Shown in pieces: positions 42,425 through 50,958 of a stretch of 64,000 bases of DNA. Each line of letters begins with the position of its first letter. Position 1 is the first letter of the stretch. This DNA comes from an uncultured Amphritea sp. (lineage in GTDB: Bacteria; Pseudomonadota; Gammaproteobacteria; Pseudomonadales; Balneatricaceae). The notes under the pieces are model-generated. The model worked only from the letters and a program-made list of their open reading frames with translations, was not told the DNA's origin and made no database searches. The stretch lies in NCBI RefSeq assembly GCF_937127095.1, contig NZ_CAKZLP010000077.1:62001-126000 (forward strand), read 5' to 3'. Position numbers and translations under genes: made by a program.

Positions 42425-42793
42425 ATGAGTGATACAAAAAAATCATTTCTGATTATCAACCGCAAAGCGCCCTACGGTAGCAGTGCCGCCCGGGACGCCC
42501 TTGATGTTGCCCTGACGATCTCCGTGTTTGAGCAGCCGCTCAGCCTGCTATTTATGGATGATGCGGTACTGCAGCTATTACCTGCGCACAACGCTGCTGC
42601 GATTGGCCAGAAGAACCTGTCGGCAAACCTGTCTATGCTGGAGATGTATGATATCGACCAGCTCTATGTCTGCCAGCGTGCACTTGAACAGCGCGGTATC
42701 CGACCCGACGATATCGAATTAAATATTATTCTGCTGGACCAGAGTGGCATCGCCGCGCTGATCAAAAAGCAGGACCAGGTTTTGAGCTTCTGA
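42425..42793 (+). CDS. tusC: Sulfur-transfer protein TusC
   Basis: A 122-residue DsrF-like subunit. The motif INRKAPYGSSAARDALDVAL is characteristic. It builds the alpha2-beta2-gamma2 TusBCD hexamer and lacks an essential catalytic cysteine itself. It begins 2 bp after tusD. Confidence 0.9.
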   Translation: MSDTKKSFLIINRKAPYGSSAARDALDVALTISVFEQPLSLLFMDDAVLQLLPAHNAAAIGQKNLSANLSMLEMYDIDQLYVCQRALEQRGIRPDDIELNIILLDQSGIAALIKKQDQVLSF

Positions 42794-42795
42794 TT

Positions 42796-43089
42796 ATGAC
42801 ACTTCACCTGATTAACAAAACCCCGTCAGAGAGCAGCGCTCTGCGTGACAGCCTCTCCGCTGTCAGCAATGGTGATGCCCTGCTGCTGATCGAAAACGGC
42901 GTATACGCGGCAATGCCAGCCTATGCAGAACTGTTTACCCGGCTTCCCGGTAGCGTGCAGTGTTACCTGCTCGAAGATGATGCAATTGCCCGTGGGCTGA
43001 AAGATCTCAATCAGGATTTTCGTGCCATCGGTTATGACGGTTTTGTCGAGTTAAGTTGCCGCTACGGTAAAGTGGTGAGCTGGTTCTGA
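42796..43089 (+). CDS. tusB: Sulfur-transfer protein TusB
   Basis: A 97-residue DsrH-like subunit starting MTLHLINKTPSESSALRDSL and ending VELSCRYGKVVSWF, the usual TusB boundaries. It begins 2 bp after tusC. Confidence 0.9.
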   Translation: MTLHLINKTPSESSALRDSLSAVSNGDALLLIENGVYAAMPAYAELFTRLPGSVQCYLLEDDAIARGLKDLNQDFRAIGYDGFVELSCRYGKVVSWF

Positions 43090-43090
43090 G

Positions 43091-43426
43091 ATGGATAATC
43101 TAACGGTAAATGGTGTAATAATTCCCGTTGATAACGAAGGTTACCTGCGCAACCTTGATGACTGGGCCCCTGCTGTTGCTGAGCAACTGGCGCAGCAGGA
43201 AGGTATTCAGCTAAGCGATGCTCACTGGGAAATTCTGGCGGTGCTGCGGCAGTTCTACCAGCAGTTTGAGATGTCTCCGGCGATGCGCCCGCTGATTAAA
43301 GCGATCACCGCCGAACTGGGCGCCGACAAAGGTAAGAGTATCTATCTGATGTCCCTGTTCCCCGGCAGCCCGGCCAAGCTCGCCAGTAAAATTGCAGGCC
43401 TGCCTAAACCCACCAACTGCTTGTAA
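43091..43426 (+). CDS. tusE: Sulfur carrier TusE (DsrC family)
   Basis: A 111-residue protein. The ending GLPKPTNCL holds the penultimate cysteine that takes sulfur from TusD and presents it to MnmA. NLDDWAPAVAEQLAQQEGI is the family N-terminal motif. A second cysteine needed for dissimilatory DsrC chemistry is missing, so the tRNA-thiolation role is favoured. It begins right after tusB and ends 13 bp before glxR. Confidence 0.9.
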   Translation: MDNLTVNGVIIPVDNEGYLRNLDDWAPAVAEQLAQQEGIQLSDAHWEILAVLRQFYQQFEMSPAMRPLIKAITAELGADKGKSIYLMSLFPGSPAKLASKIAGLPKPTNCL

Positions 43427-43439
43427 CGGAGTATTTTCG

Positions 43440-44372
43440 ATGAAAATCGCTTTTCTCGGAATAGGTCTGATGGGCCGTCCAATGGCCGTTAACCTGCTCA
43501 ATGCCGGTTATCATTTGACGCTGTGGAACCGCACCCTCAGCAAAGCGCAAACGCTTTCCGATAATGGCGCCAGGGTTGCGCCGACACCCGCTGAAGCGAT
43601 TGCGGATGCCGACATCATCATCACCATGCTGGAAAATGGTCCGATTGTTGACCAGGTGCTGTTCAGTAAGGATACGCCTGTCCGATATAAGACCGGCAGT
43701 ACCGTCATTGATATGAGTTCTGTTCCTCCCGGGCTGGCCAAACAACACTACGCCCGCTTTAAGAATATCGGTGTAGACTATCTGGATGCACCGGTATCCG
43801 GTGGAACGGTGGGTGCTGAGCAGCGATCACTGGCAATTATGGCCGGTGGCGACAAAGCGGTATTTGACCGCTGCCAGACACTGTTCAGTGCACTTGGCAA
43901 AGCAACCTATATCGGCCCTGCGGGGTCGGGCCAGTTAGCAAAATGCGCCAATCAGGCAATTGTAGGCATCACTATCGGCGCGGTTGCAGAAGCCCTGTTG
44001 CTGGCAGCTGAGGGCGGTGCTGACCCTGCCGCCGTGCGTGAAGCGCTGCTGGGCGGCTTTGCCAGCAGCCGGATTCTTGAGTTGCACGGTCAGCGGATGA
44101 TTGATCGTGAATTTAACCCCGGCGCAACTGCCCGTGTTCAGCTGAAAGACCTGAGGACCATTCTGGATACCGCGAAGGCGGAACAGCTTAGTCTGCCACT
44201 GGTACAGCAAACCTGTGACCAGTATCAGCAGCTGGTGAACAAAGGCTTTGAAGAGGTTGATCACAGCGGCTTATTGTTGCAACTGGAGATGCTTAACCAT
44301 AATCGTACACTGAACGATAAACCGACCGCCTCTCCCTACGAGCTGTCTGACGTGCTATCTGATCACTCATAA
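43440..44372 (+). CDS. glxR: 2-hydroxy-3-oxopropionate (tartronate semialdehyde) reductase
   Basis: A 310-residue beta-hydroxyacid dehydrogenase with the Rossmann motif GIGLMGRPMA, DAPVSGGTVGAE and the catalytic lysine in GQLAKCANQ (about residue 168). It would reduce tartronate semialdehyde to glycerate. The neighbouring hydroxypyruvate isomerase, 27 bp downstream, supports this. CGGAG precedes ATG 43440, and upstream frame residues overlap tusE, so 43440 is the start. The C-terminal 20 residues extend beyond the family norm. Confidence 0.8.
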   Translation: MKIAFLGIGLMGRPMAVNLLNAGYHLTLWNRTLSKAQTLSDNGARVAPTPAEAIADADIIITMLENGPIVDQVLFSKDTPVRYKTGSTVIDMSSVPPGLAKQHYARFKNIGVDYLDAPVSGGTVGAEQRSLAIMAGGDKAVFDRCQTLFSALGKATYIGPAGSGQLAKCANQAIVGITIGAVAEALLLAAEGGADPAAVREALLGGFASSRILELHGQRMIDREFNPGATARVQLKDLRTILDTAKAEQLSLPLVQQTCDQYQQLVNKGFEEVDHSGLLLQLEMLNHNRTLNDKPTASPYELSDVLSDHS

Positions 44373-44399
44373 TCAAGATCATTAACCAGGAGGCACGCC

Positions 44400-45176
44400 A
44401 TGCCTGATTTTGCCGTTAATCTGAGTATGCTGTTCACCGAGGTGCCATTACCGGAGCGCTTTGCCGCCGCTGCAGAGCATGGGTTTAGCAAGGTCGAAAT
44501 TCAGTTTCCCTACGAACTGCCCGCCGCCCAGATTGCTAGCCTGCTGACAGAGAATCAACAGCAACTGGTACTTCTGAATGCCCCTGCTGGCAACTGGCAA
44601 TCCGGCGACCGTGGTATCGCCTGCCATCCGCATCGAGTTGATGAGTTTCGTCAGGGAGTCGCGCTCGCAATCGAATATGCAAAAATACTAAACTGCAATA
44701 ATATCAATATATTGTCAGGTATACTTCCTGAAGATTGTGACTATGATTTGGCTGAAAAAACCTTTATCGATAATCTGCGATTCTGTGCTAAAGCATGCGC
44801 AAAAGCCGATATTCAACTGCTGGCGGAAGCGATCAATACCCAGGATATTCCGGGTTTTTTCCTCAATAACAGCGCCCAGGCGTTTGCGCTCTTTAAGGCC
44901 GTCGCTCACCCCAATATTAAGCTGCAATACGATATCTATCATATGCAGATCATGGAGGGTAACCTGATTCAAACGCTAAGAAATCATCTGGATAACATTG
45001 GCCATATACAGTTTGCCGATGTCCCCGGAAGACATGAACCACAAACTGGGGAGCTAAACTTCAGCAATATTTTTAAAGCCCTGGATGATATGGGATACTC
45101 CGGTATAACAAGTCTTGAATATAACCCCTCCGTCAGCACGACTGAAAGTCTTCGCTGGCTGAAACAGATAGCATAA
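44400..45176 (+). CDS. hyi: Hydroxypyruvate isomerase
   Basis: A 258-residue TIM-barrel enzyme of the xylose-isomerase-like family. FAVNLSMLFTEVPLPERFAA at the start, LLNAPAGNWQSGDRGIACHP, and QYDIYHMQIMEGNLIQTL near residue 178 are typical of Hyi. It interconverts hydroxypyruvate and tartronate semialdehyde, feeding glxR. AGGAGG lies 8 bp before the ATG. Confidence 0.85.
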   Translation: MPDFAVNLSMLFTEVPLPERFAAAAEHGFSKVEIQFPYELPAAQIASLLTENQQQLVLLNAPAGNWQSGDRGIACHPHRVDEFRQGVALAIEYAKILNCNNINILSGILPEDCDYDLAEKTFIDNLRFCAKACAKADIQLLAEAINTQDIPGFFLNNSAQAFALFKAVAHPNIKLQYDIYHMQIMEGNLIQTLRNHLDNIGHIQFADVPGRHEPQTGELNFSNIFKALDDMGYSGITSLEYNPSVSTTESLRWLKQIA

Positions 45177-45187
45177 GAGAGCAACCT

Positions 45188-45745
45188 ATGGGTCTTGAAG
45201 ACGCAGCTAAACAACTACAGCAGATTCAGGCAGAGCTTAGCTCGAATGTTTACGAGCAGCATAAAAAAAGTGGCGAAACTCAGGAGGCTTACCGAAAATG
45301 GGCGACCTTTTCGATTGCAGATGAGCTATACGCTATCGATGTTATGCAAGTTAAAGAGGTTCTGCGTTTTACCGATATAACGCCGGTCCCCGGCGCACCG
45401 GATGGTATTCTCGGAATCATTAACCTGCGCGGTAGTGTCGTGACGGTTGTCAGCTCCCGTACGCTGTTTAAGCTGGAAGATACTGAGATCGACCATAACA
45501 CCCGTATCGTCGTGGTTGAGTTTGATGACCAGGAAGTGCTCGGCATTCTGGTTGACGGTGTTGATGAGGTGCTTAACCTGCCGGAAAGTGAGACAGAAAG
45601 AGCGCCGGGCGTTATGCGCGAAGATAGCCAACGGCAGTTTGTTCAGGGTGTTTGTTACCGCGAAGAGCAGCTTATTATTCTGCTCGATCTTGACCGAATG
45701 CTGGCGGGTTTTAAAAATTCACTGTTAGAACAACAGCAGTCCTGA
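45188..45745 (+). CDS. CheW-domain chemotaxis coupling protein
   Basis: A 185-residue protein with a CheW domain from about residue 40. It contains FSIADELYAIDVMQVKEVLR, PGAPDGILGIINLRGSVVTV and DVDEVLNLP-type motifs. CheW bridges chemoreceptors and CheA. It lies 11 bp after hyi with no other che gene here, so it may be co-transcribed with a metabolic operon. The first 40 residues form a helical extension not found in short CheW proteins. Confidence 0.85.
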   Translation: MGLEDAAKQLQQIQAELSSNVYEQHKKSGETQEAYRKWATFSIADELYAIDVMQVKEVLRFTDITPVPGAPDGILGIINLRGSVVTVVSSRTLFKLEDTEIDHNTRIVVVEFDDQEVLGILVDGVDEVLNLPESETERAPGVMREDSQRQFVQGVCYREEQLIILLDLDRMLAGFKNSLLEQQQS

Positions 45746-45901
45746 GACGCTCAGTGCTGGCCATACAAGGCTGTCATCCCCTCCATCAGGCACCCTGTGT
45801 CTGCAGCGTTAATGCTGCAGACATTGTGTTTAAATAGCCGGCTTATCGATTCAGAACATACACTTGCGGCCTTAGTCAAAGGTTTCACAGTTTACAAGCG
45901 C

Positions 45902-46189
45902 TTATTTAAATCGTGAGCTGGCTGACTTCAGCGCAGTGCTAATCGAACCCCACGCACTGTCCATACCTGTTTTAAGATCCTCCCATGCATCGTCACCCGC
46001 ATTCTTAAGCTCATCAAGCTTATTTCTGGCTGAGGCTTGCATTGTTTTCAACTCTTCAAGCTGCTTATAGTATTCAAGCTGAACATCGGCACCTGCGTTA
46101 TCTGCTTTTGCCTTTAGCTTGTTAATATCGGCGCTCATTTCATCCAGATGCGCCTGTAATTTCTGCTGATAAAGTTCTTTCTTACTCAT
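45902..46189 (-). CDS. Small coiled-coil protein
   Basis: A 95-residue, highly helical Lys/Glu/Ala-rich protein (KKELYQQKLQAHLDEMSADI, then DINKLKAKADNAGADVQLEY). It resembles the Sll1863-like stress-related coiled-coil proteins. The start ATG 46189 has GGGGAAAGG upstream and is preferred over frame extensions to 46297. It lies directly after the DUF302 gene and may share its promoter. Confidence 0.6.
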   Translation of the reverse strand: MSKKELYQQKLQAHLDEMSADINKLKAKADNAGADVQLEYYKQLEELKTMQASARNKLDELKNAGDDAWEDLKTGMDSAWGSISTALKSASSRFK

Positions 46190-46311
46190 TACCTTTCCCC
46201 ATTTTTGATATTGATTGATATTCAGAATGATTGTCAGCGGAATAGCCTTATGAGATTTATCATCAGCGGCCAGAGCTGCGTAGTTAGCTTTGTCCACTGA
46301 ACAAAGCAGAC

Positions 46312-46722
46312 TCAGGCCGGCAATTGCTCATTCTCTACTTTGAGGCTCGCACAGACATTCTGCAGTAAACCTAACACCTCATTGCCCAGTGCATGTACTT
46401 CCGGCTTGTCGACCAGCTGCAACACCGCCGATGGATTCATAAACGCGATCGTTACGCTGCCATCTTCATCTTCGCGCACAACCACGTTACAGGGCAGAAG
46501 CAAACCGACATCAGGTTCAGCTTCTATCGCTTGATGAGCAAGCGCGGGATTGCAGGCACCGAGTATTCGATAGGGTCGATGATCAATATTGAGCTTTTCT
46601 TTTAAGGTCGCCTGAACGTCGATATCGCTGAGCACACCAAAGCCCTCTTTTTTTAAAGCCCCGATGACTTTGCTGACGGCAGTATCAAAGGGTAGCTCTA
46701 GCTGTATACTGAATCCGTACAT
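46312..46722 (-). CDS. DUF302 protein
   Basis: A 136-residue protein. It starts YGFSIQLELPFDTAVSKVIG and has KKEGFGVLSDIDVQATLKEK and YRILGACNPALAHQAIE, then GLLLPCNVVV, all DUF302 features. The two cysteines are positioned for a metal or redox site. AAAGGAG precedes ATG 46722 at the usual distance, so the longer frame to 46812 is not used. Confidence 0.8.
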   Translation of the reverse strand: MYGFSIQLELPFDTAVSKVIGALKKEGFGVLSDIDVQATLKEKLNIDHRPYRILGACNPALAHQAIEAEPDVGLLLPCNVVVREDEDGSVTIAFMNPSAVLQLVDKPEVHALGNEVLGLLQNVCASLKVENEQLPA

Positions 46723-46913
46723 AAATAAACTCCTTTCACGGGACAACATGGAATCCGTTACAGGTGATAAGCACCTTCCCAGTGGGATTAGACTGATCAA
46801 TGGCTTGTCCATTATTTATACATCCCGCTTTTTTCAGTGTCTGTGCGCAATCGCACAAAGCCTGTTTATCGCACGGTTCATTTCTAACCAAAATGCCCCA
46901 GGCCTGAGCACCT

Positions 46914-46931
46914 CTGTTCGTTAACGAACAG
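46914..46931. promoter_or_regulatory. Perfect 18-bp palindrome in a 370-bp intergenic region
   Basis: CTGTTCGTT-AACGAACAG is fully symmetrical. It lies between the DUF302 gene and the esterase gene, 192 bp from the DUF302 ATG. It is not a LexA box, because the CTGT/ACAG spacing is 10 rather than 8. A TetR-like dimer operator is the simplest reading. No regulator gene is adjacent. Confidence 0.55.
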
Positions 46932-47095
46932 AATTTATACTTTATATACCGTATGATCATCAGAGGGATTTTATAATGCCCACTGTTATAGATTTATGAG
47001 GGCTGATCAGCGTCTCGGGCTTTCGCCGCATGCCTGAGAAAATAAGAACCTTAACACTCGGTTTTTCGGGATAATGCCTGCCACAAAAGGACCAC

Positions 47096-48085
47096 ATGAT
47101 AACCACTATAATGAATCCATTTACCTCTATGACAGAGAGTAAACCTTCAATAGATAGCCTGTCGGAGCTGATCGGATTCGGAGCCAATCCGGGGGCTTTG
47201 CGGGGGTGGACCTACATACCGGAGGAGTTGCCTGAGAATGCACCTCTGGTCGTTGTGCTACATGGCTGCTACCAGACTGCGGCGGAGTATAACCACGGGT
47301 CAGGCTGGTCAGAGCTTGCCGACCGGCATGGGTTTGCAGTGCTGTTCCCCGAGCAGCAACGTTCGAATAATTGGTTACTCAGTTTCAACTGGTTTGAGCC
47401 GGGTGACAACAGTCGCGGCGTGGGTGAGCCGCTCTCCATCCTGAATATGATTGAGCAGGTTGTCAGCGATCATACCATCGATCGACAGCGCATCTTTATC
47501 ACCGGCTTGTCTGCGGGCGGCGCCATGACCTCAATCATGCTTGCAACCTGCCCGGATGTGTTTGCCGGAGGGGCCATCATTGCCGGAATGCCATACGGTT
47601 GTGCTGACACATTTCCAGCAGCCTATAGCAGCATGCAGGGCTGGCCCGGCGGCCCAACATCACAGCAGCTTGCAGCCAGGCTGCAGGAAGCCTCAGACTA
47701 TGACGGTCGCTGGCCAACAGTATCAATCTGGCACGGCAGCAACGATAGCACTGTAGACCCCTTGAACGCCGAAGCGATCCTTAAACAGTGGCTTAGCCTT
47801 TACAACCTGCCGGATGAGCCAAGCCTCACTGATGTCATCGATGGGTATCCCCGACGGGTCTGGAACGATGCCGCCGGTCATGAGCAGGTAGAGGAATACA
47901 GCATTACCGGGATGGGCCATGGTACCCCGATTAAAACGGGCGGCGACTACGGCTGTGGCGCGAGTGGCGAGTATATGCTCGATGTCGATATCTCCTCTAC
48001 CCGCCATATTGCAGCCTTCTGGGGTTTGACCACGCGCGCCAGTGAAGCTGATGATAGCGAAGAACCAATACAGGTCGATGGATAA
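47096..48085 (+). CDS. PHB-depolymerase-family esterase
   Basis: A 329-residue alpha/beta hydrolase. The nucleophile lies in GLSAGGAMTS (serine about 143). The acid is probably in HGSNDSTVDP, and the histidine in GMGHGTPIKTG. LHGCYQT forms the oxyanion region. This is the esterase PHB-depolymerase family (LpqC-like), which cleaves short polyesters or acetylated sugars. No signal peptide is visible, so an intracellular role is possible. It may start at a later ATG (47126). Confidence 0.8.
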   Translation: MITTIMNPFTSMTESKPSIDSLSELIGFGANPGALRGWTYIPEELPENAPLVVVLHGCYQTAAEYNHGSGWSELADRHGFAVLFPEQQRSNNWLLSFNWFEPGDNSRGVGEPLSILNMIEQVVSDHTIDRQRIFITGLSAGGAMTSIMLATCPDVFAGGAIIAGMPYGCADTFPAAYSSMQGWPGGPTSQQLAARLQEASDYDGRWPTVSIWHGSNDSTVDPLNAEAILKQWLSLYNLPDEPSLTDVIDGYPRRVWNDAAGHEQVEEYSITGMGHGTPIKTGGDYGCGASGEYMLDVDISSTRHIAAFWGLTTRASEADDSEEPIQVDG

Positions 48086-48139
48086 CCCTGAGCAGATCAC
48101 ACCGCTAGATCTGTTTACATCGTTTTAGTCCGAAAGCAC

Positions 48140-48544
48140 CTAAGCGATATGTACGGCAATTGATCTTACCTGGCGACTGTGACGATGTTCCCAGCAATAG
48201 ATCCCCTGCCAGGTTCCTAGCATCAAGCTGCCATTTTTAACCGGTATCGACAACGTGGTTGCGGTCAGCGCTGCTTTGATATGTGCTGGCATGTCATCCC
48301 GGCCTTCAAACGTATGGGTATAGAGCGGGTCGCCTTCGGGTACCAGCCGATTAAGCCAGTTTTCCAGATCATGCTGAGCACTGGGATCAGCATTTTCCTG
48401 AATCGTCAAACTGGCACTGGTATGCTGAATCAGCAAACTGCACAGGCCTTCCTGCACAGCACTTATATCAAGCAAGCGTCTGACTTTATCCGTAAATTCA
48501 TATAACCCCTGGCCACGGGTGTTAACGGTAATTATCTCCACCAT
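48140..48544 (-). CDS. YjbQ-family protein (UPF0047)
   Basis: A 134-residue protein with LLIQHTSASLTIQENADPS, the phosphate/metal-binding loop of the YjbQ family, and GTWQGIYCWEHRH near the end. Members show weak thiamine-phosphate synthase activity, and their true role is unknown. It ends with a shared terminator upstream of mdh. Confidence 0.85.
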   Translation of the reverse strand: MVEIITVNTRGQGLYEFTDKVRRLLDISAVQEGLCSLLIQHTSASLTIQENADPSAQHDLENWLNRLVPEGDPLYTHTFEGRDDMPAHIKAALTATTLSIPVKNGSLMLGTWQGIYCWEHRHSRQVRSIAVHIA

Positions 48545-48564
48545 CGATATTTGTCCATCATAAA

Positions 48565-48597
48565 AAAGCCCCGCCGGGATAACTCAGGCAGGGCTTT
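48565..48597. terminator. Terminator between mdh and the yjbQ-like gene
   Basis: AAAGCCCCGCC (48565-48575) and GGCAGGGCTTT (48587-48597) pair with one mismatch, with A- and T-rich flanks. It ends mdh on the minus strand, 25 bp after its stop. Confidence 0.75.
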
Positions 48598-48622
48598 AAT
48601 TGTTTGTGTCAAAACTCTGCGA

Positions 48623-49723
48623 TCAGAGTACCCGGTTGTTATTCAGGAACTTACTTTCCTGACTTGGCCCTGTGCCATCCGCATACAGAGTCACGCCGGA
48701 CTTCAGGCAGATAGTCAGATTCATATGCGATTCCTCAGTCTCTTTCGGCAGAAGGTGTTCAACAACCGCTTTCTCTTCAAGTAACTCGAGTTCAGTAGCG
48801 GTGAGCTGCTTACGGCTGAAATCACTGATATCAAGACCATGAACGATCTGATAGCGACCATAGTTACAGCGCACCGGAAAGGAGAAGAAAACCCCCTTCT
48901 CGATACCATAGCTGCCATCACTCAATATACCCATACTGACAATCTCACCCGGATCAGTACCCTGTGTCCAGTTGTGCATCTGATCAACAATCGCCTGAGC
49001 CGCTGATGCAGCACTGGATAAGCCTCGTGCTTTAATAATTTCACTGCCCCGCTCCTGTACCCGGGGAATAAACTCATCCCGATACCAGGCGGTATCGATC
49101 TGCCCCATCGCAGGCTGTCCAAACACTGTGGCATGGTGCAGGTCAGGATATTGGGTTGGAGAGTGGTTACCCCAGATAATAATATTCTGAATATCCCGGG
49201 CAGTAACACCACACTGGCTGGCCAGCATACCTTTGGCACGGTTATGATCCAGCCGTGTCAGACAGGTAAACTGCGATGGGCTCAGTTTTGGCGCATTACG
49301 ACTGGCGATCAGTGCATTGGTATTGGCAGGGTTACCGGTAATGAGTACTTTAACATCACGGTTGGCAAAATCATTCAGTGCCTTACCCTGACGGGCGAAA
49401 ATCTCCGCGTTGACTTCCAACAGATCGCTACGTTCCATACCCGGCCCGCGGGGACGGGCACCGACCAGCAACGCATAATGACAGTTGCTAAAGCCATCTT
49501 CGACGTTATCGTGCAGGGTGATCGTGTGCAACAACGGGTAAGCACAATCTTCGAGTTCCATCGCGACACCGCGAAGTGCTTCCATTGCTTCAGGAATTTC
49601 AATCAACTGAAGAATAACCGGCTGATCACGACCCATCATCTCACCGGCTGCAATTTTAAATAGCAGATTATAACTAATCGCCCCCGCTGCCCCAGTGACA
49701 GCAATCCGTACAGGTCTTCTCAT
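48623..49723 (-). CDS. mdh: Malate dehydrogenase
   Basis: A 366-residue LDH-like malate dehydrogenase of the type shared with the cytosolic eukaryotic enzyme. It begins VRIAVTGAAGAISYNLLFKI, then has ARPRGPGMERSDLLEVNAEI with the arginine pair, LTRLDHNRAK, and the catalytic histidine in IIWGNHSPTQYPDL (about 190). The C-terminus extends about 35 residues beyond the usual end at EKAVVEHLL. Oxidises malate to oxaloacetate in the TCA cycle. Monocistronic. Confidence 0.9.
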   Translation of the reverse strand: MRRPVRIAVTGAAGAISYNLLFKIAAGEMMGRDQPVILQLIEIPEAMEALRGVAMELEDCAYPLLHTITLHDNVEDGFSNCHYALLVGARPRGPGMERSDLLEVNAEIFARQGKALNDFANRDVKVLITGNPANTNALIASRNAPKLSPSQFTCLTRLDHNRAKGMLASQCGVTARDIQNIIIWGNHSPTQYPDLHHATVFGQPAMGQIDTAWYRDEFIPRVQERGSEIIKARGLSSAASAAQAIVDQMHNWTQGTDPGEIVSMGILSDGSYGIEKGVFFSFPVRCNYGRYQIVHGLDISDFSRKQLTATELELLEEKAVVEHLLPKETEESHMNLTICLKSGVTLYADGTGPSQESKFLNNNRVL

Positions 49724-50047
49724 GACTTATTACCTTTTGTTGTATTCTTATGAGAGATAACATCTTAGACAAAAGTATAAAGCAAAGAATTTCTGATGTA
49801 ACTACTACTCAATGAGGATGGGTGATAACAGATAAGTATAGGGTTAGATGAGGTCGCAGCCTGGATATCAGATCACTTATGCCAACCACTGACTGAGATA
49901 TAAAACGGCTAAAGCGATACATAATCTTCAGGTAACGACTGGTTTTCGAATGCGAACGATATGTAAACTTTTCGCATGATTTAATACCGCTAAGACAGTT
50001 GTAGAGGTATTTGAAAGTTCGCGTGAATGACCGATACGGAAAGCGCT
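49724..50047. other. Intergenic region upstream of mdh
   Basis: About 320 bp with no gene or hairpin that I can support. It should hold the mdh promoter and the 3' end of the radical-SAM transcript. Confidence 0.35.
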
Positions 50048-50956
50048 TTACAGACCGCGCTGATAGTCCTGCCGCAGAAACACTCTGTCCGGCGTCTCTA
50101 TCGCGGTACGCAACTGCTGCAGCATCGATTCCAGATCACGGTTAAGTACGCCTTTTAAAACTAAAAAGTTTGAAGCATGATCGCTGCGAAAAAGGGTCTT
50201 CTCCAGGGTCAGATTTGACAGAAATAGCTCCATCTCCTGAAATAACTGGCGCTGGTTCAACGGGATAAAATCACCACCGAACCCTCCAGCGACCCGGGTA
50301 TTGCCCCGACGGGAAAACAACACCAGCGTTGCGAGGTAATCCGGCTGGACGGCATTTACCAGTCGCGCAGAGGCCAGCGCATGCTGTTCACTCATACGGG
50401 TACCTCCCAAACCATTGATCAGCATCACTGAGGTTTTAATCCCTGCCTGTTTTGCTTTCAGCAAGCCATCACGGGTGGTTTCAAAGGTCTCGCCTTTATC
50501 GATACAGCGCAGCACCTCATCATCGCCACTTTCGGCCCCGACATAGATCAGCTTCAGGCCAAGCTCACGTAACGCCCGAAGCTCTTCGACAGTTTTATGC
50601 TTAAGATTGGCAGGTAGTGCATAAGTTGACACCCGGGTCACGCCTGGGAGATACGTTTGTATCGCTTCGAGAATGGTTTTCAAACGCCGGAATGACAACA
50701 CCATCGGATCGCCATCACCCAGAAACACCCGCCTGATACCGGGCATCTGCTGTCCGCAACGCTTAATTTCTTCAAGTAACAGGGCTTCGTCTTTCGGTTT
50801 GAATTTTTTCTGCGGATCAATATACATTTCGCAGAAGGTACAGCGGTTCCAGCTGCAACCATTGGTGACCTGGAGAATAAGAGAGTTTGCTTCACTCGGT
50901 GGGCGAAATACCGGCTCGATATAACTGACTGGAGGGGCAACCGGAGGCCGACTCAT
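50048..50956 (-). CDS. Radical SAM protein with CX4CX2C cluster motif
   Basis: A 302-residue enzyme. NGCSWNRCTFCEMY (from about residue 32) binds the 4Fe-4S cluster that cleaves SAM. The cysteine spacing is four and two rather than the usual three and two, as in a small family of B12-less Elp3/HemN-like proteins. GDGDPM is the SAM-binding GGE-like element, and YVGAESGDDEVLR follows the barrel. Substrate unknown. It begins 2 bp after tatD. Confidence 0.75.
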   Translation of the reverse strand: MSRPPVAPPVSYIEPVFRPPSEANSLILQVTNGCSWNRCTFCEMYIDPQKKFKPKDEALLLEEIKRCGQQMPGIRRVFLGDGDPMVLSFRRLKTILEAIQTYLPGVTRVSTYALPANLKHKTVEELRALRELGLKLIYVGAESGDDEVLRCIDKGETFETTRDGLLKAKQAGIKTSVMLINGLGGTRMSEQHALASARLVNAVQPDYLATLVLFSRRGNTRVAGGFGGDFIPLNQRQLFQEMELFLSNLTLEKTLFRSDHASNFLVLKGVLNRDLESMLQQLRTAIETPDRVFLRQDYQRGL

Positions 50957-50958
50957 TG

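Noticed and set aside
46736..46960. 74-codon cysteine-containing frame before the DUF302 gene
   Set aside because: No ribosome-binding site, and it covers the perfect palindrome, which is more likely regulatory DNA. A metal-binding peptide cannot be fully excluded.
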